Origin: Legionella genomosp. 1
GTDB lineage: Bacteria > Pseudomonadota > Gammaproteobacteria > Legionellales > Legionellaceae
Assembly: GCA_945865355.1 (NCBI GenBank)
Contig: CAMBDN010000190.1
Coordinates: 1 to 5,037, forward strand
Reading direction: 5' to 3'
DNA length: 5,037 nucleotides
The translations under genes were made by a program, and so were the position numbers. The notes beneath the pieces were generated by a model that had not been told where the DNA came from, did no database searches, and was given only the letters and a program-made list of their open reading frames with translations. This document shows, in pieces, positions 1 through 5,037 of this stretch (the first letter of the stretch is position 1; each line of letters opens with the position of its first letter).

Positions 1-37
1 ATTCTCTACGTGTTGTTGCGCTCATTTTTGCCCCCAT
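1..37 (-). CDS. Possible start of a leftward gene, cut by the window edge
   Basis: A leftward frame opens with ATG at 37 and stays open for 12 codons to the edge (MGAKMSATTRRE); a second ATG lies at 25. A GAGAG at 48-44 sits 6 bases before the first ATG and could be the ribosome binding site. A TTGCCT (83-78) and TTTAAT (60-55) pair with 17-base spacing lies upstream, but it would put the transcript start almost on the ribosome site, so the promoter is doubtful. The opposite strand is also open from the edge in two frames, ending at 59 and 78, so a rightward gene end cannot be excluded. No function can be given from 12 residues. Confidence 0.3.
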   Translation of the reverse strand, partial: MGAKMSATTRRE

Positions 38-169
38 CAAAATCTCTCATAAATATTAAAGAGTACGATTTTATTTGAGGCAACGGTTGACTAATAGTTC
101 ATTTTTTCATGAGGCAATGCGAGTGGGTAATTATAGTTGACGCCAGTCATAATGGGTTCTACGTCAAAA

Positions 170-760
170 TTAGCTAAAGTTGGGTGGTGTCTTTGTCCTA
201 ATGCCCTTTATATTTAGAAAACCCGATTTTGAATCAGCATGATCGAGCGTATCTTCTGTGGCAACGGCACAATCTTTATGGTGCTTTTTGGATGTGGGTT
301 TATTGCGCCTGAAAAAGGAGTGCTGTTCTCCATGGCCACTCATTGGTCTTGATAAAGGAGAGGGCAACGCTAATTCAGGGGCCGCAGCCGCAGCCCCTTC
401 ATCGACCTCTATCTCCGCATTATCAGTTTCGGCAGCATCTTTTTCTGATAGTGGGGCCCTGACTAAAGCACCGTCGATACATGCTTGCTGCCAATCTCCA
501 TAGCTGGGTCGTATAACCTCTGTTCTATCCACGATGCTTAATCCATTAATTGTGGCTATGGCTAAAGAAGGTTGGTATAACTGCGTTGCATCAATACCAC
601 AGGCTGAGGTTATAAAACTGGGTGTATAATTATGGTCGCAATAGAGGGCTTCTTTAGGTATCTCTATGGAGCCACCATCCTTAAATACAGCCGCCGCCGT
701 GGCAGGGGGTGGTTCATAGCGAAGACGGAAATTTTTAATTTGAGCGTGTTTTGTTGAGAA
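170..760 (-). pseudogene. Leftward orphan gene, probably frameshifted or 5'-truncated; hypothetical protein
   Basis: The frame is open for 196 codons after a stop at 763-761 and ends with TAA at 172-170. The translation looks like real protein: a mixed-composition first half with Tyr, Cys and Pro-rich stretches (RLRYEPPPATAAAVFKDGG near the start), then an acidic stretch, an Ala5 run near residue 124, a Ser/Pro-rich linker and a basic Lys/His-rich tail. There is no ATG, GTG or TTG in the first 76 codons; the first usable start is GTG at 532, which would discard over a third of the open frame and has only a weak upstream purine tract. An ATG at 789 in another frame could join this frame if one A were added to the A-run near 731-735, suggesting a one-base deletion. 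That ATG overlaps the start of the rightward gene at 783. No family is recognised. It could be a decayed gene, or a short GTG-started protein of 120 residues. Confidence 0.5.
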
Positions 761-770
761 TTAAAATACT

Positions 771-774
771 GAGG
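771..774 (+). promoter_or_regulatory. Ribosome binding site (GAGG) for the gene at 783
   Basis: GAGG lies 8 bases before the ATG at 783 and fixes that start. It sits inside the region that would be the 5' end of the leftward gene if that gene once began at 789. A TTGAGC (740-745) and TAAAAT (762-767) pair upstream resembles a promoter with a 16-base spacer, but it would start the transcript at about this ribosome site, so I do not call it. Confidence 0.6.
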
Positions 775-782
775 AATTAAGC

Positions 783-1952
783 ATGTCATTAGCCACTATT
801 CGTTCTATCATTGAACAAATGCCTGCAACAGAAATTAAGTATTATTTATTGTTATTGATTCGATCATTAAATGATCATCATTTAAAAACAGGCCCATTTG
901 TTGAACAATTTAAGCAATTCACGGACGAAATTAATGCACTCATGATTATGATTAATTCACCCCGTGATTCTTCTGCTGATAACATACCTACTCAATTCGA
1001 AGCGATCCATGTTAGTTATCAAAAATTATTAAATCTATCTAAAACAAAGACAATAGGTATCCAAATTGGATATATGCTATTGCAAGTCATTGGTGCTATT
1101 GGTGCGGTTTTATGTGGCATTATTGGTGGGGTCATTGGGGGAGTAGCTGGTTTTTCTAGAGGGCTATGGAATATTTCTAATCCTTTCAAGTCAGCCTGGA
1201 TTGGCTTTGTTATGGGGCTTGCTTTAGGTGGTATTGTTGGATTTAGAGCACCTAAAAAGTTAGCTAAAGATGAATTTATTCGACAGCTAAAATATTGCTT
1301 AGATGGAATCGGTGAGTGTATTAAAAAAACACAAGAGCAAGCTGACGAGCCATTATCAAGCTATGAAAAAATTGTTATTGATAAATACTTCGGTGGATGC
1401 TTAGAGAACTTCAATGCATTTAAAGCGTTAAAAGGAGTCACTTATTCTGTTGAAACACTTAAGGCTACGTTTATTAGTCCTACGCTGGAAAATTATTTAG
1501 GTCATCATTCCTTGATTAAAATTGAGCATGATTTGATATCAACAGAAGCAACAGATGGGGAAATGGTAAATGTAGCGTTACTTGAGTTTACTAACGGGCG
1601 ATCGGATATAACACGCCAAAAGTCTCAATCTGAGAATCCGCCTAGAAATGTATCAGGTGAAAAATTGGTTGAGATGTTATGTTTTCATGAGCAGCTTCAG
1701 TTAACGCATGCGTGCACAACAAAATATCTGTTAACAAAGATGAAACAAGGGGAAGTTGATTGCCTCAGTTATGTCAATAAAATACTTACGGGTACGAACC
1801 AGGCTGCTGCTAAGATTAAACGATTCGATGGAACAGAGAATTTTGTTGGAAAGCATTTTGTGGGCTTCTTTATAGAAAAATTAAATCCGTTTACTCAAGA
1901 CGCTTTAGATGAGCAAGTACTGACTAAAACGGACCCTTTGTTGAGAAAGTAA
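783..1952 (+). CDS. Orphan 389-residue protein with glycine-zipper membrane hairpin; effector-like
   Basis: The start is supported by GAGG at 771-774, 8 bases before the ATG. Residues 1-90 are mostly helical and polar. Residues about 91-124 form a hydrophobic, Gly-rich segment with repeated GxxxG-type spacing (CGIIGGVIGGVAGF). After a short polar link (SRGLWNISNPFK), a second segment at 137-154 (WIGFVMGLALGG) completes a hairpin. A basic stretch (RAPKKLAKDE) follows, then about 225 soluble residues with several Cys and no catalytic motif I recognise. There is no N-terminal signal peptide. The tail ends in DPLLRK, with hydrophobic residues near the C-terminus, which is compatible with, but not proof of, Dot/Icm type IV secretion. 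In Legionella, large orphan proteins with an internal Gly-rich hairpin are often secreted and inserted into host membranes; applying that here is inference. The gene stands alone, divergent from the broken leftward frame and 174 bases before the oxygenase gene. Confidence 0.85.
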   Translation: MSLATIRSIIEQMPATEIKYYLLLLIRSLNDHHLKTGPFVEQFKQFTDEINALMIMINSPRDSSADNIPTQFEAIHVSYQKLLNLSKTKTIGIQIGYMLLQVIGAIGAVLCGIIGGVIGGVAGFSRGLWNISNPFKSAWIGFVMGLALGGIVGFRAPKKLAKDEFIRQLKYCLDGIGECIKKTQEQADEPLSSYEKIVIDKYFGGCLENFNAFKALKGVTYSVETLKATFISPTLENYLGHHSLIKIEHDLISTEATDGEMVNVALLEFTNGRSDITRQKSQSENPPRNVSGEKLVEMLCFHEQLQLTHACTTKYLLTKMKQGEVDCLSYVNKILTGTNQAAAKIKRFDGTENFVGKHFVGFFIEKLNPFTQDALDEQVLTKTDPLLRK

Positions 1953-2126
1953 ATCTAGCGGTGAACGTCAGAGTGGTCCGGCATTTCGCTTCGCTGCATG
2001 CAGGCTATGGTTTGATTGATGACTGATTTCAAGTTAAGGCTTGCCGGTGAAATTTCCTCTATAGTACTTGCTGGAGGCCTCTAAATGATCTAGTGTTACA
2101 TTTTTTACAATGGATGGCTGTAAAAC
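1953..2126. other. Intergenic region between orphan gene and oxygenase gene
   Basis: This 174-base gap holds the REP-like hairpin at 1978-2004 and an 8-base perfect palindrome GAGGCCTC at 2074-2081. A TATAGT at 2060-2065 could be a -10 box for the oxygenase gene, but no matching -35 box is present at 16-18 bases. I see no open frame with a convincing start here and no hairpin followed by a T-run that would be a standard terminator. Confidence 0.5.
1978..2004 (+). repeat. REP-like imperfect hairpin after the orphan gene
   Basis: CCGGCAT (1978-1984) pairs with ATGCAGG (1998-2004) at 6 of 7 positions around a 13-base loop rich in TTCGCT repeats. It begins 26 bases after the stop of the orphan gene. 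The pattern, a CCGG arm, a TCGCT-rich loop and then an arm leading into GGCTA, resembles the short palindromic repeats found after genes in many bacteria. It lacks a T-run, so it is better read as a REP-like element or RNA 3'-end stabiliser than as an intrinsic terminator. A 12-base piece of it (TTCGCTGCATGC, 1990-2001) recurs at 4571-4582. Confidence 0.5.
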
Positions 2127-3341
2127 ATGTTGCGCGAATATATTGATGTAACGACCCGATTCCTGTCTAAACAAGAAAGGACGCTATCAACCAATCAAGA
2201 CGCATTACCTCTAGTCATTGAAGCAAAAAATGAAAAAAGTAGTGAATTCCTCTTTAAGTTTCTAGAGACTTACCATCACGAACTGAAAGATGATATTGAT
2301 AAATACGGTGCGATTTTAATACGTGGTTTTGATATTAGATCCGATGTTGACTTTGAGCGTGCTGTATTAAAAATCAAGCATTTCCAAGCCATAGAAAATA
2401 CATTCATGAGGGAAGAGGGCCGCGATCGCGTTAGCGGTACAACGTCTGTTTTACACACCAATACGATTTATAAAACAGGTGGATCGCTAAAAATTCCAAC
2501 GTTTCATACCGAAAACTATTTCACTACCGATGTCCCCAATTATATCTGTTTTTTTTGTATTACTCCTTCAGTGAGGGGGGGGGAAACGGGTATGGCTGAC
2601 ATGGAAAAAATTTATGCCGATTTAAATCCACGTTTGAAAGAAAAACTAGAGGATACGACATTTTTTTCAATTAAATGGCCAATGTCTCAAATTCTTGATG
2701 TTTATAACATACCCGTGGAAAAAACAGATGATGTTTGTGATATTTGCAAACAATTTGGGCTGACCATTACTTCTTCTGGGAAAGAAAAATTTGTAATGCT
2801 GTATAAACCGAGTGTTTTGATGAATCCTGTCAGCAAAATGAAGTCACTACAAGCCCATCTTGATATGGTGCCAGGGATCTATAAGCAAGTTGGTCGACAG
2901 TTTATAGGCGATTATAAGGGGAACGATTGGATTCGCCTTAGAGCTTTATGGCGCGTTCCTACGTTATCCCTTTTGCTGACGCCATTAAAATTAATATTTA
3001 ATGATAAGAATATGATCTCTAAATTGAAACAGCGGCACGTGGACTTTCGTCAGAAAATGCTAAAGCACGTTTTTACTAAAGATGATGTGGCTGAATTGGC
3101 GCTTGGCATTCGTAACTATTTTTCATCCTTCGCCTGGAAATCAGGTGATATTCTACTCATCGATAATACCAAAATCGCTCACGCTGGAATGCCGGGTGAT
3201 CGATCGCCCAGAGTCATAAGAGCGATGATCTGCAATCCACTCAAATTTGATTACTCTCATCCAGGAGTAGGTGTTCAAACGGTAAATGTATCAACATCAG
3301 CGTCTTTAGGCGATATATTGACTGGTTTCAGCGCGGGCTAA
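2127..3341 (+). CDS. Fe(II)/2-oxoglutarate-dependent oxygenase, TauD/clavaminate synthase-like
   Basis: The 404-residue product belongs to the TauD/TfdA superfamily of cytosolic non-haem iron oxygenases, which couple 2-oxoglutarate decarboxylation to hydroxylation or related oxidation. The N-terminal part has the GAILIRGF strand (61-68) typical of the fold. The iron site reads H127-x-E129 (FHTEN) and H352 (DNTKIAHAG), and R362 is placed to bind 2-oxoglutarate. CFFCITPSVRGGET (141-154) and MADMEKIY match the SyrP/clavaminate-synthase type sequence after the first His. Use of Glu in HxE is known in clavaminate synthase and AsnO, and the carboxylate argues against a halogenase. The spacing between E129 and H352 is about 70 residues longer than in E. 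coli TauD, giving an extra helical region (about 230-330) that may shape a large substrate pocket. The substrate is unknown; taurine is unlikely. A G9 run at 2575-2583 is unusual. Only a weak GGATGG precedes the start. Confidence 0.9.
   Translation: MLREYIDVTTRFLSKQERTLSTNQDALPLVIEAKNEKSSEFLFKFLETYHHELKDDIDKYGAILIRGFDIRSDVDFERAVLKIKHFQAIENTFMREEGRDRVSGTTSVLHTNTIYKTGGSLKIPTFHTENYFTTDVPNYICFFCITPSVRGGETGMADMEKIYADLNPRLKEKLEDTTFFSIKWPMSQILDVYNIPVEKTDDVCDICKQFGLTITSSGKEKFVMLYKPSVLMNPVSKMKSLQAHLDMVPGIYKQVGRQFIGDYKGNDWIRLRALWRVPTLSLLLTPLKLIFNDKNMISKLKQRHVDFRQKMLKHVFTKDDVAELALGIRNYFSSFAWKSGDILLIDNTKIAHAGMPGDRSPRVIRAMICNPLKFDYSHPGVGVQTVNVSTSASLGDILTGFSAG
2549..2583 (+). repeat. Paired homopolymers T8 and G9 inside the oxygenase frame
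   Basis: T8 at 2549-2556 and G9 at 2575-2583 lie 18 bases apart in the coding sequence. The G9 run encodes the conserved R-G-G-E (residues 150-153) just after the first iron-binding His. Gain or loss of one base would shift the frame and remove the second His and the 2-oxoglutarate-binding Arg. Such runs are classic slippage sites, and alternative synonymous codons were available for the Gly pair. Confidence 0.75.
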
Positions 3342-3398
3342 TAATGAGTCGGGCTGAGGTGCCTGGAGAATTACTCTGGAGTGGGACTCACTGATATT
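3342..3398. other. Convergent intergenic gap
   Basis: This 57-base gap separates the 3' ends of the oxygenase and the membrane protein genes. It contains short direct copies of CTGGAG and a small GAGTGGGACTC palindrome (4-base arms). No T-run-backed stem is visible on either strand, so no bidirectional intrinsic terminator can be called. Confidence 0.4.
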
Positions 3399-4580
3399 TT
3401 AGGGTGAATGGTGTGACAGCCAAATAACCCAGTTGTTTAATGGTTGGTGAAATACCACTAGCAATGCTAAAACAACCAGCACTGCATACCTGTCCACATA
3501 ATAATAGAGATTTCTAACAGCAGTTTCATAGGGCATCAGATCCGAAAGCCATCGACTAATGGCGATACAGGTGGGCAAGTAAAAAAGGACTACGATCTCA
3601 GTAAATATACGGGCTTCTGGAAAAATACCAACAAGTGATAATGACAGGAAATAGAACAGCATCACATACTTTAAAGGCCTGTATTGAAGCGGGATGTAAT
3701 CGTAAAATGCAAACCAAAACAAAGGAAGGCCGGCAAAACAAAATAGAAATAATAGAATATGTTGTTGATTGAAGAGCCACATCAGATTCGTTTCAAAGTT
3801 GGTATGTTGTGATCCATGAAAATACCACTCCAGTATTTGTCCATGAGTTCTATTGATGAGTGAGAGGACTAATAATCGAGCCAAAGTGTAGGTGATTACC
3901 GCTAGGAAAAATGGTATGCGTATGCTGCGCAGATTCTGCCAGTGAAGCGCTGGGAGCATCAATACCAGTAAAATGCTGCTTTCACGATTGATGGTTGCTG
4001 CAAAGAGAAGAGGGATAAAATAAATCCATCGTGATTGCATACAAAATAAGAAGCCGATGATCATAAAAAAAAGTGATGTGCTGTCATAAGGATAGAAAAA
4101 CGTCGCTTCACCATCGATTGTGTAGCGATAATTAATCACAGATATTAAGGGTAGAAGCAAAAAAAATAGCCAGCTCATTAGCCGTGCTTGTTTGGGTGGA
4201 AATGCTATAGATAGCAAATGAAAAAGAGCCCAATAGGAGAGGCTAATGAATAGCCACTCTATTATAAAAAACAGTTCATCTATCGAAAAAGGTAGGAAAT
4301 AGGAAAAAAAATGGGCAATAGCTGGGGTTAATAAACGTTGACCAAAGGGCAAACGAGCAGAGAAATCGAATAAGTTTTGTAATGTTACATCAGTTAACGT
4401 CCCAGTCAGCTTCGTATGTATATAGGTATAACCAAGGAGCAGGGCAAAGGTTAAAAACTTTGATTTATAACGCAAAAAATCATTATTCATATACTTGTTT
4501 GTAAGTAGATATCTATCGAGCCTACCTGATCTAAGTGAATAAATACAAGCTAGAAAAGATCCTGAATTTTTTCGCTGCAT
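3399..4580 (-). CDS. Polytopic inner-membrane protein, GT-C glycosyltransferase-like, function unknown
   Basis: The frame gives up to 393 residues, strongly hydrophobic, with about 9-11 likely membrane segments, for example near 103-125, 134-149, 166-181, 222-242, 274-295, 303-320, 328-344 and 364-378. Family-type motifs are visible: FGQRLLTP (79-86) before a membrane helix, YPYD (163-166), NRES (198-201) and PEAR (321-324). This set recalls a widespread uncharacterised group of membrane proteins that resemble GT-C lipid-linked sugar transferases; this is from memory, and the catalytic role is inference. ATG 4580 lies inside repeat sequence and gives a polar, Arg-rich 30-residue extension. 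Met31 (ATG at 4490, MNNDFLRYKSKFLTF) gives a more natural inner-membrane start and is preferred, though neither start has a strong ribosome site. The gene converges on the oxygenase gene and lies after the transporter on the same strand, separated from it by a repeat, so it is probably transcribed alone. Confidence 0.75.
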   Translation of the reverse strand: MQRKNSGSFLACIYSLRSGRLDRYLLTNKYMNNDFLRYKSKFLTFALLLGYTYIHTKLTGTLTDVTLQNLFDFSARLPFGQRLLTPAIAHFFSYFLPFSIDELFFIIEWLFISLSYWALFHLLSIAFPPKQARLMSWLFFLLLPLISVINYRYTIDGEATFFYPYDSTSLFFMIIGFLFCMQSRWIYFIPLLFAATINRESSILLVLMLPALHWQNLRSIRIPFFLAVITYTLARLLVLSLINRTHGQILEWYFHGSQHTNFETNLMWLFNQQHILLFLFCFAGLPLFWFAFYDYIPLQYRPLKYVMLFYFLSLSLVGIFPEARIFTEIVVLFYLPTCIAISRWLSDLMPYETAVRNLYYYVDRYAVLVVLALLVVFHQPLNNWVIWLSHHSP

Positions 4581-4660
4581 GCGGCCGCAATTTTCCCCCT
4601 TTGAGAAAGGGGAACTAAGGGGGATTTTTTACAAATGAATTTAACAAAATCCCGCCTAGC
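4571..4660. repeat. Compound palindromic intergenic repeat (MITE/REP-like)
   Basis: Several nested inverted repeats are packed here. CCCCTTT (4596-4602) pairs with AAAGGGG (4606-4612) around GAG. TCCCCCTT (4594-4601) can instead pair with AAGGGGGA (4617-4624). A third pairing joins 4615-4628 (ctaagggggatttt) to 4646-4659 (aaaatcccgcctag) at 12 of 14 positions. The left part begins with TTCGCTGCATGC, shared with the hairpin at 1990-2001, and contains GCGGCCGC. The rightward T6 after AAGGGGGA resembles a terminator, but no rightward gene ends here, so a dispersed repeat is more likely. On the leftward strand it lies just after the transporter gene and could act as its 3'-end structure. It also overlaps the upstream start of the membrane protein gene. 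Confidence 0.6.
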
Positions 4661-4682
4661 CTCATTTTTGAATGTAGTTGCT

Positions 4683-5037
4683 CTAGAATTCGAGTGAATG
4701 CTTCGGGTTAAATGATAATTGGTAACTTTCTTTTAAAGTGACCAACGCTAGCAATGCAACAATTGCAAAACTCATTAAATACCATGCAGGGGCAAATAAA
4801 TCATGGGTGTATGCAACCAGCGTTATTGCAACAAGCGGTGCTGTTCCGCCGAAAAGTGCTAAGGAAATATTGTAACTGATGGATATACCCATGTTGCGAT
4901 GATACGTGTCAAACATCTCAGCAAGGGTTGTTGGAATGAGTCCAGTGATAGTCCCAGCTGCTAGTGCAAACAGTATTTCACCCAATAAGGCCATATAAAT
5001 ATCATGCTGAGTTAACAGCCAGAATATAGGGTAAGCC
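4683..5037 (-). CDS. C-terminal part of an MHS-family (ProP-like) MFS transporter, 5' end outside window
   Basis: The frame is open from the right edge to TAG at 4685-4683, giving about 118 residues of the C-terminal half of a major facilitator transporter; an internal ATG at 4994 is not the true start because the family sequence continues upstream (YPIFWLLTQ). LAEMFDTYHRNMG matches the ExF...RxxG loop, and SYNISLALFGGTAPL matches the YN...FGGTAP helix typical of the metabolite:H+ symporter family, which includes ProP (proline/betaine), KgtP (2-oxoglutarate) and citrate carriers. Three membrane helices are visible. The tail after the last helix is only about 15 residues (KESYQ to HSLEF), so the osmosensing coiled coil of E. 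coli ProP is absent. The substrate cannot be told from this part. It would be an inner-membrane H+-coupled importer of a small polar metabolite. Confidence 0.88.
   Translation of the reverse strand, partial: AYPIFWLLTQHDIYMALLGEILFALAAGTITGLIPTTLAEMFDTYHRNMGISISYNISLALFGGTAPLVAITLVAYTHDLFAPAWYLMSFAIVALLALVTLKESYQLSFNPKHSLEF

Noticed and set aside
76..142. Direct copies of TGAGGCAA (about 76-83 and 110-117) and of GTTGAC as possible operator sites
   Set aside because: The copies are short, unevenly spaced and not symmetric, so they do not support a regulator site.
258..503. Rightward 81-codon open frame
   Set aside because: It mirrors the more protein-like leftward frame, including the GC-rich Ala-run region, and has no convincing ribosome site.
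2276..2461. Leftward open frame inside the oxygenase gene
   Set aside because: It is a shadow of a well-supported gene with catalytic motifs in the rightward frame.
2127..3341. SyrB2-like halogenase
   Set aside because: Halogenases of this type replace the acidic iron ligand with Ala or Gly; here Glu129 is present.
3598..3780. Second leftward open frame inside the membrane protein gene
   Set aside because: It lies in an alternative frame of a gene whose motifs and membrane segments are clear.
4594..4630. Rightward intrinsic terminator (G/C stem then T6)
   Set aside because: No rightward gene ends upstream of it; both flanking genes run leftward, so it is reported as part of a repeat instead.
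4571..4690. Adjacent SphI/NotI-like (GCATGC, GCGGCCGC) and XbaI/EcoRI-like (TCTAGA, GAATTC) sites suggesting a cloning junction
   Set aside because: The second pair lies in the natural end of the transporter gene and the first in a palindromic repeat, with no vector sequence around them. Chance is the simpler reading, although a NotI site is rare at this base composition.

Overview
The window looks like an AT-rich gammaproteobacterial chromosome, most likely Legionella or a close relative. This is inferred from base composition and codon use, from a large effector-like orphan protein with a glycine-zipper membrane hairpin, and from an MHS-type (ProP-like) transporter, a class common in that order. 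No rRNA, tRNA, CRISPR array or transposase gene is visible, and no diagnostic marker gene fixes the genus.

Layout: (1) Positions 1-780 are leftward. A possible gene start runs off the left edge (minus strand, from 37). It is followed by a 196-codon leftward open frame (760-170) that reads like protein but has no usable start codon for its first 76 codons, so it is probably a frameshifted or 5'-truncated gene. (2) Position 783 begins a rightward gene for a 389-residue orphan protein with two Gly-rich membrane segments. A REP-like hairpin lies just after its stop. (3) Positions 2127-3341 encode a 404-residue Fe(II)/2-oxoglutarate oxygenase of the TauD/clavaminate-synthase superfamily, with an intact HxE...H...R centre and a nine-G homopolymer inside the frame. 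(4) Convergent to it, 3399-4490 (or 4580) encodes a polytopic membrane protein with FGxRLLTP, YPYD, NRE and PEAR motifs, probably a GT-C-like envelope protein. (5) A compound palindromic repeat (about 4571-4660) separates it from the 3' end of an MHS-family major facilitator transporter that runs off the right edge.

The genes do not form an obvious pathway. Strand switches, intergenic repeats, an orphan effector-like gene and a degraded neighbour suggest a variable accessory region rather than one operon. The observations most worth following are the G9 tract that could switch the oxygenase on and off, the glycine-zipper orphan, and the startless leftward frame whose only candidate start overlaps the next gene.
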